The notes: generated from the sequence alone by a model not told the origin. 39,661 bases of DNA from Bacillus ectoiniformans (GCF_016908875.1 NZ_JAFBES010000021.1:1-39661), one strand, 5' to 3'. Positions 1 through 9,738 are shown, counted from the first letter of the stretch. Numbers and translations are program-made.

Positions 1-91
1 ACCACGGACACCCTTGCGTTAAGCTAACCGCTACTTCTGCCTTCACAGTTCGGGACTCTCACCCTATAGATTACACCCATGCCGGGCACAC
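1..91 (-). mobile_element. Group IIC intron, 5' end (domain I), partial
   Basis: Read on the minus strand, the segment starts GTGTGCCCGGCATGGGTG at position 91. It continues with the TATAGGGTGAGAGTCCCGAA and AACGCAAGGGTGTCCGTGG blocks. From memory these are the start of domain I of bacterial group IIC introns of the Oceanobacillus iheyensis type. The intron lies immediately behind the tlyA terminator hairpin, in the same orientation, and group IIC introns are known to insert behind such hairpins. The remaining ribozyme and any reverse transcriptase would lie left of the window. Only 91 bases are visible, so intactness cannot be judged. Confidence 0.85.
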
Positions 92-93
92 TA

Positions 94-129
94 GAAAAAG
101 CTATTCCATTCGAGATGAAATAGCTTTTA
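94..129 (-). terminator. Rho-independent terminator of tlyA, apparent intron target
   Basis: A 14-pair stem with one mismatch: AAAAGCTATT and CAT on one arm, ATG and AATAGCTTTT on the other, with a 5-base loop. It is followed on the minus strand by TTTTTCTAG. The first intron base (G of GTGTG) is at 91, just past the U tract. The stem ends four bases below the tlyA stop. Confidence 0.85.
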
Positions 130-132
130 CCT

Positions 133-972
133 TTAAGAGTTCTTTTTCTGCTTCAGTTCTTCGTGAGCCGTAGACACCACATCTTCGGGTGTGAAGACTA
201 GCTCATTTTTTCCTGGCTCTTCCTTGTGGCCTGGCCAATTTAAATGAATGAGAAATTCAATATTTCCATCTCCGCCCGTGATTGGCGAAAAGGAAAGATT
301 TTTTATATCATAGCCAAGTGTTAATGATAAATCCATAATCTTTTCAATGACCGCTTGGTGGATCTTCGGATCACGGACAATGCCCTTTTTGCCGACTTGA
401 TCTTTTCCCGCTTCAAACTGCGGCTTTATTAAAGCAATTACATCACTGTTTGGCACAAGCAACGTTTTGAGCACAGGCAAAATGAGCGAAAGAGAGATAA
501 AAGATACATCAATGGTCGCAAAGTCTGGCATTCCATTCTCAAGATCAGCTGGAGTGACATACCGGAAATTTGTTCTTTCCATTACCGTCACGCGTTCATC
601 CTGGCGAAGTTTCCAGGCTAACTGGTTGTAGCCTACATCCAGTGCGTAAGAAGTCTTCGCTCCATTTTGGAGAGCACAATCCGTGAATCCGCCGGTAGAA
701 GATCCAATGTCGATCATAATCTTATCTTTTACTTCCACATCAAATTCATTTAGTGCCTTCTCAAGCTTTAATCCGCCTCGGCTGACATATCGCAGCGTAT
801 TTCCTTTGATTTGAAGCGGTGCATCTTCAGGAATTTTTTCTCCCGGTTTGTCCAGCCGCTCTTCGTTAGAATACACGAGGCCAGCCATCACGGCCCGCTT
901 CGCTTTTTCCCTTGTTTCAATTAATCCGCGTTCTACAAGTAATACATCTATTCGTTCTTTCTTTACTTTCAT
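133..972 (-). CDS. tlyA: TlyA-family rRNA methyltransferase (YqxC), 279 aa
   Basis: Predicted SAM-dependent RNA 2'-O-methyltransferase and haemolysin-like protein. Residues 4-65 form an S4 RNA-binding domain (IDVLLVERGL, then RAVMAGLVY). The Rossmann fold carries the SAM loop DIGSSTGGF at about 88-96. TIDVSFISL and LIKPQFEAG further on carry the Asp and Lys of an FtsJ-type catalytic set. The length is normal for the family. The ATG lies two bases behind the dxs stop with AAAAGAG as ribosome site, so it is translated together with dxs. In B. subtilis the next gene downstream is ahrC; here an intron is inserted first. The family is certain; the exact rRNA target is inferred. Confidence 0.93.
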   Translation of the reverse strand: MKVKKERIDVLLVERGLIETREKAKRAVMAGLVYSNEERLDKPGEKIPEDAPLQIKGNTLRYVSRGGLKLEKALNEFDVEVKDKIMIDIGSSTGGFTDCALQNGAKTSYALDVGYNQLAWKLRQDERVTVMERTNFRYVTPADLENGMPDFATIDVSFISLSLILPVLKTLLVPNSDVIALIKPQFEAGKDQVGKKGIVRDPKIHQAVIEKIMDLSLTLGYDIKNLSFSPITGGDGNIEFLIHLNWPGHKEEPGKNELVFTPEDVVSTAHEELKQKKNS

Positions 973-974
973 TC

Positions 975-2876
975 TTATGCTCTTTTCTGTTTTTTTGGTA
1001 TGATATTGGCCAGTATTCTAACTGCTTCCTCTTTCGTCAAGTCAATTTCCGCGAGCAGCTGATTTACACTGCCATGTTCCACAAATTTATCCGGTATTCC
1101 CATGCACTCAACCACAGATGAATGGCATCCATGCGCATGAGCAAATTCGATAACCGCACTGCCGAAACCGCCTTGCAGCACCGCTTCTTCAATGGTTAAG
1201 ATCGGCATATTGGCTTTTAAAAGAGGCAAAAGGATATCCGCATCTAATGGCTTAATAAAGCGTGCGTTGATGACTTTGACAGACAATCCACGCGCTTCCA
1301 TTTCTTCTGCAGCATCCATCGCCATAGGAATAGTCGTACCGAAAGTTAAAATGGCTGCGTCACTGCCTTCCTTCAACACTTCCCATGTGCCAATCGGAAT
1401 TTCTTTCAGCTCTTCATCCATTTTGACACCTAAGCCATTGCCGCGTGGAAATCTCATGGCAATCGGACCGTCGTCATAGGATAGCGCCGTTTTCACCATG
1501 TGCTGGCCTTCATTCTCATCTTTCGGCATCATGAGCACCATGTTAGGCAGATGCCTTAAAAATGCGATATCAAATACCCCTTGATGCGTTTCTCCGTCCG
1601 CTCCGACGAGTCCTGCACGGTCAACCCCGATAAATACATTCAAGTTTGCCCGGCATATATCGTGAACCACTTGATCATAGGCCCGCTGTAAGAACGTAGA
1701 GTAAATGGCAAGAAATGGTTTCATCCCTTGTGTAGCCAGTCCTGCCGCCACGGTTGCGGCATGCTGTTCGGCGATCCCTACATCAAACATTCGTTCCGGA
1801 AATTCTTCTGCAAATCCCAAAAGCTTAGAGCCCACTGGCATTGCGGGAGTTAGCGCCACAACCCGCTTGTCCGTCCGAGCAACCTCTCTAACGGTTTCAC
1901 TGACAAGCGCACTCCAAGCTGGAGGCTGGTTTGCCGGCTTGATAATATCGCCCGTTTCCATTTTATATGGGCCCGTCCCATGCCATGTTCCTTTTTTATC
2001 TAATTCAGCAGGCTGAAATCCTTTGCCTTTTTTAGTAATCACATGAATAAGAACAGGTCCTTCAGTTTTCTTCGCATACTGAAGATGTTCTTGAAGCTCT
2101 TCAAAATTATGCCCATCGATTGGACCGAGGTAAGTGAAGCCCAATTCTTCAAAGAACATGCCAGATACAAATAAATATTTTAAGCTGTCTTTCAGCCGTT
2201 CAGCTGTCTGGGCCATTTTTCCGCCAACCGCCGGAATCTTTTTCAGGAAAGACTCGAGTTCATCTTTCACCCAATTATATTTTCCTGCCGTGCGCAAGCG
2301 TCCAAGCACATGATGAAGCGCGCCGACATTCGGGGCAATAGACATTTCGTTATCATTTAATATCACAATCATATTCGTCTTTTCATGGCCGATATGGTTG
2401 AGCGCTTCTAAGGCCATTCCGCCTGTTAACGCACCATCGCCAATTACGGGAATAATATGTGTATCCTCTTGCTTCAAATCTCTCGCAATCGCCATGCCCA
2501 TTGCAGCGGAAAGTGAAGTCGAGCTATGCCCCGTTTCCCAGACATCATGCTCACTTTCTGCCGTTTTAGGAAAACCGCATAACCCTTTATACTGTCTCAA
2601 TGTATCAAATTGATCAGCCCGGCCAGTTAGGATTTTATGGACATAAGACTGATGTCCGACATCCCATAATATTTTATCCGCTGGACTGTTAAAACAACGG
2701 TGCAAAGCGATAGTCAATTCAACTACCCCAAGGTTGGGTCCAATATGCCCGCCCGTTTTAGATAGCTTCTCAATTAAAAATTGTCTGATGTCTGCACTTA
2801 ATTCATTCAATTCATCCAAAGACAATTCTTTTAAAAAAGAAGGCTCTTTAATGGATAAAAGATCCAATAGGATCAC
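975..2876 (-). CDS. dxs: 1-deoxy-D-xylulose-5-phosphate synthase, 633 aa
   Basis: Condenses pyruvate and glyceraldehyde-3-phosphate to DXP, the first step of the MEP isoprenoid pathway; cytosolic and thiamine-diphosphate dependent. The TPP motif runs from GDGALTGG (146-153) to NDNEMSI (174-180). The transketolase pyrimidine domain has [10 protein letters not shown] and [15 protein letters not shown], and a transketolase C-domain follows. The length is normal. The start is uncertain: GTG at 2876, or TTG at 2867, which gives MDLLSI as in B. subtilis. A terminator separates it from ispA upstream and a SigA-like promoter stands just before it, so it is probably also transcribed independently of ispA. 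Confidence 0.96.
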   Translation of the reverse strand: MILLDLLSIKEPSFLKELSLDELNELSADIRQFLIEKLSKTGGHIGPNLGVVELTIALHRCFNSPADKILWDVGHQSYVHKILTGRADQFDTLRQYKGLCGFPKTAESEHDVWETGHSSTSLSAAMGMAIARDLKQEDTHIIPVIGDGALTGGMALEALNHIGHEKTNMIVILNDNEMSIAPNVGALHHVLGRLRTAGKYNWVKDELESFLKKIPAVGGKMAQTAERLKDSLKYLFVSGMFFEELGFTYLGPIDGHNFEELQEHLQYAKKTEGPVLIHVITKKGKGFQPAELDKKGTWHGTGPYKMETGDIIKPANQPPAWSALVSETVREVARTDKRVVALTPAMPVGSKLLGFAEEFPERMFDVGIAEQHAATVAAGLATQGMKPFLAIYSTFLQRAYDQVVHDICRANLNVFIGVDRAGLVGADGETHQGVFDIAFLRHLPNMVLMMPKDENEGQHMVKTALSYDDGPIAMRFPRGNGLGVKMDEELKEIPIGTWEVLKEGSDAAILTFGTTIPMAMDAAEEMEARGLSVKVINARFIKPLDADILLPLLKANMPILTIEEAVLQGGFGSAVIEFAHAHGCHSSVVECMGIPDKFVEHGSVNQLLAEIDLTKEEAVRILANIIPKKQKRA

Positions 2877-2913
2877 TCACTTTCATTACTGTGTCATTTA
2901 ATTAGTTGTCTCT

Positions 2914-2941
2914 ATTATAACGTTTGATCTATTTTACTCAA
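2914..2941 (-). promoter_or_regulatory. Probable SigA promoter of dxs-tlyA
   Basis: On the minus strand, -35 TTGAGT (2941-2936), a 16-base spacer and -10 TATAAT (2919-2914). It lies about 38 bases above the dxs start. Seen by eye and not tested. Confidence 0.55.
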
Positions 2942-2991
2942 CATTCTGTACGTTCATTAAAAGGTTTAAACGGACATTTTCTAAGACATGT

Positions 2992-3036
2992 GGAAAAAGA
3001 GCCGCTAACACTGAGCGTGATAACGGCGCTTTTTCC
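2992..3036 (-). terminator. Terminator-like hairpin after ispA
   Basis: A long, imperfect inverted repeat: GGAAAAAG and GCCG on one arm, CGGC and CTTTTTCC on the other, with an internal TCA/TGA-type continuation around GAGCG. It lies about 65 bases behind the ispA stop and before the dxs promoter. Confidence 0.7.
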
Positions 3037-3100
3037 ACAAAATAGTATAGTCATTATAACATATGAAGCTAAATCCAACAATTTAAGCCAATATCTGTGT

Positions 3101-3985
3101 TTATTGATCTCTTGTTGCTATTAATTCCGCCAGCTGCCGCAGCAGCGGAACATCCATATTCAGTTCATCCATCGCTTGTTGAGCAAGCAGGAGATGTTCA
3201 TTCAGCTTTTCTTTCGCACCTTCCATCGTGAGAAGTGCAGGGTATGTACTTTTTTGATTCGATTCATCACTGCCGACGCGCTTGCCAATCTTCTCTTCCG
3301 TTCCCTCAATATCTAAAATATCGTCTTGGATTTGAAAAGCAAGACCAATATGGTGGGCATACTTTTTTAAGCAGTTCAGCTGGTGCTGGTCGGCTCCTGA
3401 AATCAGCGCGCCAGCCATTACACTGTAAGCAAGCAAGCGACCGGTTTTATTGACATGGATATATTCAAGCTCAGAAAGCGTGAGTGATTTATTTTCCCCT
3501 TCAAGATCAGCCACCTGGCCGCCTACCATCCCGAGAGGCCCGGACGCTTCTGAAAACCATTGGATCAATTGCACTTTCAATTCACTGCTGTAATAAGGCG
3601 ATTGGGCAATCACTTGAAAGGCATACGTCAGCAAGGCATCCCCAGCTAAGATCGCAATGGCTTCGCCAAAGACTTTATGGTTTGTTGGCTTGCCTCTTCG
3701 CAAATCATCATCATCCATGCTTGGAAGGTCATCATGAATCAAAGAGTAGGTATGCACCATTTCGAGCGCTATGGCAGCAGGGAGACCCTTCTTCGTATCT
3801 TGATGAAAAGAAGCCATTACGGCAAACAGCAGCATGGGGCGTATTCTTTTCCCTCCTGCCTGCAAGGAATAATCCATCGCTTGTTTTAATGTTTCCGGCG
3901 TATGAAGATCTGCGATGGACTGTTTCAGTTCATGATCTAGGAGTAAGGCATGCTCTTTCATAAAATCGGTTAAATTCAACCCCAC
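3101..3985 (-). CDS. ispA: Farnesyl diphosphate synthase (geranyltranstransferase), 294 aa
   Basis: Makes farnesyl diphosphate from IPP and DMAPP/GPP, for undecaprenyl, quinone and haem side chains. Polyprenyl synthetase fold with GGKRIRP at 44-50, the first aspartate-rich motif HDDLPSMDDDD at 84-94, and the second, QIQDDILD, near 215-222. The start is GTG at 3985, two bases behind the xseB stop, with GAGGGGGAG as ribosome site. An internal ATG at 3961 is the alternative. It is co-transcribed with xseA-xseB, as in B. subtilis. Confidence 0.95.
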   Translation of the reverse strand: MGLNLTDFMKEHALLLDHELKQSIADLHTPETLKQAMDYSLQAGGKRIRPMLLFAVMASFHQDTKKGLPAAIALEMVHTYSLIHDDLPSMDDDDLRRGKPTNHKVFGEAIAILAGDALLTYAFQVIAQSPYYSSELKVQLIQWFSEASGPLGMVGGQVADLEGENKSLTLSELEYIHVNKTGRLLAYSVMAGALISGADQHQLNCLKKYAHHIGLAFQIQDDILDIEGTEEKIGKRVGSDESNQKSTYPALLTMEGAKEKLNEHLLLAQQAMDELNMDVPLLRQLAELIATRDQ

Positions 3986-3987
3986 CT

Positions 3988-4215
3988 CTACTCCCCCTCA
4001 CCAATGTTGAAATCTTCTTCTCCATTGTCCGTCATTAGCTTAACCATCTGTTCTTCTGCAGATTTAAGCTTTTCATGGCAAAAGGCAGATAACTCCATTC
4101 CTTTTTGATAATAGCTTAATGCTTCTTCTAGCGGGACATCTCCTTCTTCAAGCTTCGTCACGATGACTTCAAGTTGATCCATGGCTTCTTCAAACGTTAA
4201 TTCTTTATTTTTCAT
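3988..4215 (-). CDS. xseB: Exodeoxyribonuclease VII small subunit, 75 aa
   Basis: Small helical subunit of exonuclease VII, which degrades single-stranded DNA to oligonucleotides in both directions. Several XseB chains wrap each XseA. The family signature [20 protein letters not shown] is at about 7-26, followed by [14 protein letters not shown] and LKSAEEQM. The length is normal. It overlaps the end of xseA by 11 bases in another frame, which suggests translational coupling and a controlled subunit ratio. The acidic tail is typical. Confidence 0.95.
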   Translation of the reverse strand: MKNKELTFEEAMDQLEVIVTKLEEGDVPLEEALSYYQKGMELSAFCHEKLKSAEEQMVKLMTDNGEEDFNIGEGE

Positions 4216-5560
4216 CCTTATTCACCTCAATTGTTTGCACTTGGCAGTTCATGCTGCCATCTGTCATTTGAACGGTAATCGAATCACCGGTCTTTACTTG
4301 TTTTGCTGACTTTAAGAGCTTGTGGCTGTCCTGATACACTAAACTATATCCCCGCTCCATAATCGTCAGCGGACTTAAGGCGTGCAGCACCGACATCTTT
4401 TGCCTAAATGCATCCTCTTTATATTTTATCCTCACTTTCATCTCTTTCGTCAATAGTTGAGCTGTCCGGTTCAAGCGTTCTTTCGCCAGATTCAGCTGTT
4501 GACCTGGGTGATTTCGATGCAAGCGGGCTGTGATTTGATCAAGACTGCTTTTGGTTTGTTTCATATAGATAAGCTGTTCTCTAGTTAATTGATCCGTCAT
4601 GCGGTCAAGTTTTTCAGCCTGCTGACGGTACAATGATTGCGGGTTCCTCATGATATAAGTGTTCTTTGCATGATCGAGTCTCTTTCTTTCTCGCTGCAAT
4701 TTTTCAGACATCGCTCGTATCGTTCTCATTTTTCTCGTTCCGACTCTTTCAAGCACCTCTTCTAGATGGGGAACCGCTATTTCTGCTGCGCCTGTCGGTG
4801 TCGGAGCGCGCCTGTCGGCGACAAAGTCTGCAATGGTGAAATCTGTTTCATGACCAACAGCAGAGATGACCGGAAGATGAGACGCACGAATGGCTCTTGC
4901 TACTTGCTCTTCATTGAAGGCCCACAGCTCTTCTATGGAGCCTCCGCCCCGGCCCACAATTAACACATCTGCCTGATTATCGGCATTGGCTTTTTGGATC
5001 GCGGATACGACAGATGGCGCCGCCTGATCTCCTTGAACGAGGGCTGGATAGATGAGCAGTTTGGCAAGAGGGTAGCGGCGCTTTATGGTCGTGATGACAT
5101 CTTTCACTGCTGCGCCTGTCGGAGAAGTGATCACCGCGACTGCTTTAGGATATCGCGGCAGCGGTCGCTTTAACTGTTCTGCGAAGAGTCCTTCCTTCTC
5201 AAGCTTTTGTTTTAATTGCTCATATGCGAGATAAAGCGCTCCTACTCCATCTGGCTGCATGTCATGAACATACAACTGGTATTGGCCGCCGGCTTCATAC
5301 ACAGTCACGTCCGCTTTAGCCAGCACTTCCATGCCGTTTTCGGGCTGAAACTTCAGTGAGCGGTTAGCCGACGCAAACATCACGCCCAGAATGCGGGCAT
5401 GCTGATCTTTTAATGTGAAATACATATGCCCGCTTGAATGTCTTTTCACATTCGAAAGCTCCCCTTTAACAAGCACATTGGTCAAATGAGGATCGGCATC
5501 AAATTTTCTTTTTATGTATTTGGTTAAAGCTTTTACAGTTAAGTAGCGCTCGATATCCAT
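4205..5560 (-). CDS. xseA: Exodeoxyribonuclease VII large subunit, 451 aa
   Basis: Catalytic subunit of exonuclease VII. An N-terminal OB fold (about 5-110; [17 protein letters not shown], then GHMYFTLKD) binds single-stranded DNA. The central catalytic domain has [28 protein letters not shown] and [19 protein letters not shown] long coiled coil follows (about 280-390) that carries XseB. The ATG at 5560 is preferred because a GTG at 5569 forms part of the ribosome site AAAAGGTGGAG. The gap to folD holds a terminator whose loop contains a possible -10. Confidence 0.95.
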   Translation of the reverse strand: MDIERYLTVKALTKYIKRKFDADPHLTNVLVKGELSNVKRHSSGHMYFTLKDQHARILGVMFASANRSLKFQPENGMEVLAKADVTVYEAGGQYQLYVHDMQPDGVGALYLAYEQLKQKLEKEGLFAEQLKRPLPRYPKAVAVITSPTGAAVKDVITTIKRRYPLAKLLIYPALVQGDQAAPSVVSAIQKANADNQADVLIVGRGGGSIEELWAFNEEQVARAIRASHLPVISAVGHETDFTIADFVADRRAPTPTGAAEIAVPHLEEVLERVGTRKMRTIRAMSEKLQRERKRLDHAKNTYIMRNPQSLYRQQAEKLDRMTDQLTREQLIYMKQTKSSLDQITARLHRNHPGQQLNLAKERLNRTAQLLTKEMKVRIKYKEDAFRQKMSVLHALSPLTIMERGYSLVYQDSHKLLKSAKQVKTGDSITVQMTDGSMNCQVQTIEVNKDEK

Positions 5561-5586
5561 ATACTCCACCTTTTCTGATTAAAGCT

Positions 5587-5628
5587 AAAAAGCTGTCTTT
5601 CCATTATAACTTAGAAAGACAGCTTTTA
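5587..5628 (-). terminator. Terminator of folD
   Basis: A near-perfect 14-bp stem: AAAAGCTGTCTTTC at the left, GAAAGACAGCTTTT at the right, with a 12-base loop. The runs of A and T on both sides allow termination in either direction. It stands 55 bases below the folD stop and only 26 bases above the xseA ATG, so xseA needs read-through or a start inside the hairpin. Confidence 0.85.
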
Positions 5629-5631
5629 ATA
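5603..5631 (-). promoter_or_regulatory. Possible xseA promoter with its -10 in the terminator loop
   Basis: On the minus strand a perfect TATAAT (5608-5603) lies in the loop of the folD terminator. The position 17 bases upstream reads TATTAA, a poor -35. Transcripts begun here would start in the second arm of the hairpin and so could not form the terminator. The -35 is weak, so confidence is low. Confidence 0.3.
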
Positions 5632-5682
5632 TTCTTGGTTGCTGCTAAAGTTCAGCTCAACTATTCATGGACGAAATGTTTC

Positions 5683-6543
5683 TCAAAAAACAGCTTTTGC
5701 CGCATGAAGCTTGGCAGATTTCACTGTGTTAAAAAGAAGCATCGTAATCGTCATAGGGCCTACGCCTCCAGGTACAGGCGTGATTCTTCCTGCTACTTCT
5801 TTCGCGCTTTCAAAATCGACGTCTCCGCAGAGCTTGCCTTCCTCATCGCGGTTCATGCCGACATCGATCACAATCGCTCCTGGTTTAAAATCGTCTGCTT
5901 TAAGGAACTTCGCCTTTCCTACAGCAGCAATCACTACATCTGCTTGTCTAGTGAAGGAAGAAAGATCCTTCGTTTTAGAATGACAAACGGTGACGGTTGC
6001 ACTTTCTTTTAAAGAGAGCAACGCCGCTGGCTTTCCAACGATATTGCTTCTGCCAACCACGACGACATGTTTTCCTTCTAGTGAAATATTTTCTTTTTCC
6101 AGCATTTTAATGATGCCGTACGGCGTACAAGAATAGTAGGCATCCTTGCCGATCGACATTTTCCCGACATTTACCGGGTGAAATCCATCCACATCTTTCA
6201 GAGGAGAGATAGCGTCAATTACTTTATCTTCAGAGATATGAGAAGGAAGCGGAAGCTGAACTAAAATGCCATGGATATTGTCATCTTTGTTCAGTTCGTC
6301 CACCTTACTCAGCAGCTCAGCTTCTGTCAATTCCGCAGGATAACGATAAATCTCTGAGTGAATGCCAACTTCGGCACATGCTTTATCTTTGTTTCTTACG
6401 TAAGTCTGTGAAGCCTGATCTTCTCCAACAAGTATCACCGCAAGCCCGGGCGTCACTCCCTCTTGCTTCAGTTGATTAATCTCTTCTTTTAGTTCTAATC
6501 GAATGTCTTTAGCAATTGCTTTTCCATCAATGATTACTGTCAT
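5683..6543 (-). CDS. folD: Methylenetetrahydrofolate dehydrogenase/cyclohydrolase, 286 aa
   Basis: Bifunctional enzyme that converts 5,10-methylene-THF to 10-formyl-THF through methenyl-THF, with NADP; it supplies one-carbon units for purines and formyl-Met. Visible motifs: [16 protein letters not shown] (near 47-62, with the catalytic Lys), GILVQLPLP (near 93-101), [11 protein letters not shown] and the Rossmann signature [14 protein letters not shown]. The C-terminal end has [11 protein letters not shown]. The length is normal for the family. It follows nusB closely (24 bases), which suggests one transcript, and ends at a strong terminator. Confidence 0.96.
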   Translation of the reverse strand: MTVIIDGKAIAKDIRLELKEEINQLKQEGVTPGLAVILVGEDQASQTYVRNKDKACAEVGIHSEIYRYPAELTEAELLSKVDELNKDDNIHGILVQLPLPSHISEDKVIDAISPLKDVDGFHPVNVGKMSIGKDAYYSCTPYGIIKMLEKENISLEGKHVVVVGRSNIVGKPAALLSLKESATVTVCHSKTKDLSSFTRQADVVIAAVGKAKFLKADDFKPGAIVIDVGMNRDEEGKLCGDVDFESAKEVAGRITPVPGGVGPMTITMLLFNTVKSAKLHAAKAVF

Positions 6544-6568
6544 TCGTCAGGCTCCCTTCCATTTACAG

Positions 6569-6958
6569 TTATTCGATTGTTTCTTTTACTTTAGACAAAA
6601 TACCATTTATAAACTTGCTGGACTTCTCATCACTGAAGTATTTAGCTAATTCAACCGCTTCATTGATCGCCACTTTGGCAGGCACATCATCGGAATACTT
6701 CATTTCATAAATAGCTAATCGCAAAATATTGCGGTCTACTTTCGCTAAACGGTCAAAGGACCATTTTTCTAAGTTAGATTTTATTAATTCATCAATTTCA
6801 TTTAAATTGTCAGTTGTTCCTGTAATAAGGATCTTCAAATACTCATCAACTGGTTCTCCTTCAAGAACATTCTCTAAGGCATCTTCTGGTGCGGCGCCGC
6901 TCATATCCATTTGATAAAGAGCTTGAAGCCCCTTTTCACGTGCTGTACGTCTTTTCAT
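6569..6958 (-). CDS. nusB: Transcription antitermination protein NusB, 129 aa
   Basis: All-helical RNA-binding protein that joins NusE (S10) at boxA for rRNA antitermination. The N-terminal KRRTAREKGLQALYQMDMSG carries the Arg-rich boxA-binding face. The family signature AVELAKYFSDEKSSKFING lies at about 101-119. The length is normal. A promoter-like site lies before it and folD follows, as in B. subtilis. Confidence 0.95.
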   Translation of the reverse strand: MKRRTAREKGLQALYQMDMSGAAPEDALENVLEGEPVDEYLKILITGTTDNLNEIDELIKSNLEKWSFDRLAKVDRNILRLAIYEMKYSDDVPAKVAINEAVELAKYFSDEKSSKFINGILSKVKETIE

Positions 6959-6984
6959 TCGTTTAAACTCCTTCTGCGTTTTGC

Positions 6985-7013
6985 ATTATAAAAAGATAAT
7001 AGCACATATTGAA
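6985..7013 (-). promoter_or_regulatory. Possible nusB-folD promoter
   Basis: On the minus strand, TATAAT (6990-6985) follows TTCAAT (7013-7008) after 17 bases. It lies between the yqhY terminator and the nusB ribosome site AGAAGGAG. The -10 is perfect and the -35 is weak. Confidence 0.45.
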
Positions 7014-7053
7014 AAGGTGGCGCACGGTTCTAATGAAAAAAAACTATATAAAT

Positions 7054-7086
7054 AAAAAAACCAAAGGAAAATTCCTTTGGTTTTTT
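7054..7086 (-). terminator. Terminator after the accB-accC-yqhY unit
   Basis: The stem AACCAAAGGAA / TTCCTTTGGTT has a 2- to 4-base loop and A/T runs on both sides. It begins 3 bases below the stop of the Asp23-family gene. Confidence 0.9.
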
Positions 7087-7088
7087 CA

Positions 7089-7511
7089 TTATGCTTCCGG
7101 CAAGTAATCGCTTTCAGTATTTTTTGTTTCGAACTGAATGCCTACTACATGGATATTGACCTCATCTGCCTCTAGCGCTGTCATGTTCAAAAGCGCTTGG
7201 CGAATGCTGTCTTGGATTTTTTGAGCTACTGTTGGAATAGATACACCGAATGCGATGACACAGTAAACATCTACTTTGATGCCATCATCTGTTAAGTCGA
7301 CGCGAACGCCTTTTCCGTGGTTTTTCTTCCCTAGTCGCTCTACCACACCTGAAGCGAAGCTGCCGCGCATTTTTTCTACGCCTTCGACTTCAGAAGCAGC
7401 AATCCCGGCAATAACTTCAATTACTTCAGGAGCAATTTCGATTTTGCCTAATCCATTTTCTCCATTGCTCATTTCTAATACTTGGTTCATTACTTGGCTG
7501 TTTTCTGCCAT
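7089..7511 (-). CDS. yqhY: Asp23/Gls24 envelope stress family protein (YqhY), 140 aa
   Basis: DUF322/Asp23 family. IEIAPEVIEVIAGIAASEVEGV and the later CVIAFGVSIPTVAQKIQDSI are typical. In B. subtilis YqhY is linked to control of acetyl-CoA carboxylase, and it lies directly below accC here too. The ATG at 7511 is chosen because the upstream GTG at 7520 sits inside the ribosome site. The exact role is not settled. The family assignment is firm. Confidence 0.9.
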   Translation of the reverse strand: MAENSQVMNQVLEMSNGENGLGKIEIAPEVIEVIAGIAASEVEGVEKMRGSFASGVVERLGKKNHGKGVRVDLTDDGIKVDVYCVIAFGVSIPTVAQKIQDSIRQALLNMTALEADEVNIHVVGIQFETKNTESDYLPEA

Positions 7512-7537
7512 AACCAACACCCCCGGATTTTTTATAT

Positions 7538-8890
7538 TTATGATTTCATCACTTCATAAATTTCAAGGAACTTGGTGTTAAAATCTCCTTCAACAAACTT
7601 GTCATGTTCAAGCAATTTCAAGTGGAAAGGAATGGTTGTATGAACCCCTTCGATGACAAACTCGCTTAATGCACGCTTCATACGGGCGATCGCTTCTTCG
7701 CGAGTTGCACCATACGTGATCAGTTTAGCAATCATAGAATCGTAAAATGGCGGGATCATATATCCTGGATAAGCGGCAGAGTCTACACGCACGCCAAATC
7801 CTCCTGGAGGCAGATAAGCTTCAATTCTGCCTGGAGAAGGCATAAAGTTCTTCTCAGGATTTTCCGCATTAATCCGGCACTCAATTGCCCATCCGTTAAA
7901 CTCCACATCTTCTTGTTGAAGTGTTAATGTTTCACCTGAAGCTACACGAACCTGCTCTTTAATTAAGTCTACGCCTGTTACCATTTCTGTTACAGGATGC
8001 TCTACTTGGATTCGTGTATTCATTTCCATGAAATAGAATTTATTGTTAGGTTCATCATATATAAATTCTACCGTACCTGCACCTGTATAATCAACTGCTT
8101 GAGCTGCCTTAACAGCTGCATCTCCCATTTGGGCGCGAATGTTTTGATCTAAAGCAGGTGAAGGTGTTTCTTCAAGCAGCTTTTGCATACGGCGCTGAAT
8201 CGAACAATCACGCTCTCCTAAGTGAATCACATTTCCATGCGTATCAGCAAGGACTTGAATTTCAACATGGCGGAAATCTTCAATAAATTTTTCGATATAT
8301 ACGCCCGGATTTCCAAATGCCGTAGCTGCTTCCTGCTGGGTCATATTGATGCCTTTTTCAAGCTCCTGCTGGTCGCGAGCCACGCGAATACCTTTACCCC
8401 CGCCGCCTGCAGTCGCTTTAATAATAACTGGATAACCAAGTTCTGAGGCAATTTTTATGCCTTCTTCGGTGTTCTTGATAATCCCGTCAGATCCTGGCAC
8501 AATCGGCACGCCTGCTTTTTCCATCGTGTCGCGGGCAACGTCTTTTGTACCCATTTGTGTAATCGCTTCCGGACTTGGGCCGACAAATGTGATGTTGCAC
8601 TCTCTGCACAATTCTGCAAAGTCAGCATTTTCCGCTAAGAAGCCGTAACCCGGGTGAATGGCCTCACAATTCGTAAGCTTGGCCACACTGATAATATTTG
8701 TGAAATTTAAGTAACTATCTTTAGAAGCTGTAGGGCCGATACAGTATGCTTCATCCGCAATCTGAACGTGAAGAGCCTCTTTATCCGCTTCGGAATAGAC
8801 AGCAACCGTTTCAACTCCCAGTTCTTTGCAGGCGCGGATGATGCGCACAGCAATTTCCCCTCGGTTTGCAATCAATAATTTTTTAATCAT
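7538..8890 (-). CDS. accC: Biotin carboxylase subunit of acetyl-CoA carboxylase, 450 aa
   Basis: ATP-dependent carboxylation of the biotin on AccB, the first half of malonyl-CoA synthesis. Domain order: N-terminal Rossmann-like domain ([20 protein letters not shown]), ATP-grasp with the glycine loop [24 protein letters not shown] and the metal/bicarbonate segment [16 protein letters not shown], then the C-terminal domain. The length is normal. It lies 12 bases below accB, and its ATG follows GGAGAG. Confidence 0.97.
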   Translation of the reverse strand: MIKKLLIANRGEIAVRIIRACKELGVETVAVYSEADKEALHVQIADEAYCIGPTASKDSYLNFTNIISVAKLTNCEAIHPGYGFLAENADFAELCRECNITFVGPSPEAITQMGTKDVARDTMEKAGVPIVPGSDGIIKNTEEGIKIASELGYPVIIKATAGGGGKGIRVARDQQELEKGINMTQQEAATAFGNPGVYIEKFIEDFRHVEIQVLADTHGNVIHLGERDCSIQRRMQKLLEETPSPALDQNIRAQMGDAAVKAAQAVDYTGAGTVEFIYDEPNNKFYFMEMNTRIQVEHPVTEMVTGVDLIKEQVRVASGETLTLQQEDVEFNGWAIECRINAENPEKNFMPSPGRIEAYLPPGGFGVRVDSAAYPGYMIPPFYDSMIAKLITYGATREEAIARMKRALSEFVIEGVHTTIPFHLKLLEHDKFVEGDFNTKFLEIYEVMKS

Positions 8891-8902
8891 TCCGATCTCT
8901 CC

Positions 8903-9409
8903 TTATTCAGGCTTTACTAAAAATAATGGCTGTCCATATTCAACTAATTGGCCGTCTTTAACAAGAATTTCTACGATTTCACCGTCAACTTCTGCTTCAA
9001 TTTCATTAAATAGCTTCATCGCTTCTACGATGCAGACAACGGAATCGCTAGATACTTTAGATCCTGGTTTCACATATGCCTCTTGGTCAGGGGATGGAGA
9101 TTGATAGAATGTTCCGACCATTGGAGAAGTGATTTTATGTAAGTTCTCATCACTTGACGCAGCCTTTGGAGCTTCCGGTGCCGGAGCTTCTTGAACCGCT
9201 GGTGCTTCTTGTTTCGTTTCAGTATGTACAGGTGCTGCAGCTTGAGTTTCTTTCACTGGCTGAGCTGCCGGCGCTTCAGAAACGGCTGTATAAGTCACTC
9301 CTGCATTTTTCTTCATTTTTACTTTGCTTCCTTCGCTTTCAAAGACGAATTCATCGATGTTTGACTGATCCACAAGCTTAATAAGTTCTCTGATTTCTTG
9401 TACTTTCAT
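8903..9409 (-). CDS. accB: Biotin carboxyl carrier protein of acetyl-CoA carboxylase, 168 aa
   Basis: Carries biotin between biotin carboxylase and carboxyltransferase. A short N-terminal helix domain ([19 protein letters not shown]) is followed by a flexible Ala/Pro/Glu linker at about 40-85, and then the biotinyl domain with [12 protein letters not shown], whose Lys is the attachment site. The ATG at 9409 is chosen: GTG at 9418 overlaps the GGGG ribosome site, and the product then begins MKVQEIREL like its homologues. It is the first gene of accB-accC-yqhY. No FapR box is seen upstream. Confidence 0.95.
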   Translation of the reverse strand: MKVQEIRELIKLVDQSNIDEFVFESEGSKVKMKKNAGVTYTAVSEAPAAQPVKETQAAAPVHTETKQEAPAVQEAPAPEAPKAASSDENLHKITSPMVGTFYQSPSPDQEAYVKPGSKVSSDSVVCIVEAMKLFNEIEAEVDGEIVEILVKDGQLVEYGQPLFLVKPE

Positions 9410-9447
9410 TTCTGACACCCCTTGATTAATTATGACTAACTCTTAAT

Positions 9448-9477
9448 ATCTTACGACAATATGTACATAGAATTCAA
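9448..9477 (-). promoter_or_regulatory. Possible accB promoter in the 331-base accB/spoIIIAH gap
   Basis: On the minus strand, TTGAAT (9477-9472), 18 bases, TAAGAT (9453-9448). This is the best match seen. The rest of the gap (about 9480-9704) is AT-rich, and I see no gene or strong structure in it apart from the spoIIIA terminator at its right end. Confidence 0.35.
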
Positions 9478-9704
9478 CTTTCACCCTTTGGTTAAATTCT
9501 ATTCACTTATTCTATCTGTTTTTTAAGAGATTTTAAACATGAAACCCAAAAAATTTTAAATATTTCTTTAATTCACTCCAAGAGACCTATTGTATGTTTG
9601 TGTTTTAATCCTAAATGTTTTCAATTCCACCTTAGAAGTTTACAATAATTTTCGTTCACAACCATTTTCCCTGTATTCTTTTAAATAAAGCGGCTTGATC
9701 ATCT

Positions 9705-9738
9705 AAAAGGCTGACCCTCATCTTGGGTCAGCCTTTTC
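9705..9738 (-). terminator. Terminator of the spoIIIA operon
   Basis: The perfect 13-bp stem AAAAGGCTGACCC / GGGTCAGCCTTTT has a 7-base loop. It starts 12 bases below the spoIIIAH stop. Confidence 0.92.

Noticed and set aside
9480-9704. A gene or structured RNA in the accB/spoIIIAH gap
   Set aside because: Only AT-rich sequence with stops in all frames and no strong hairpin apart from the spoIIIA terminator.
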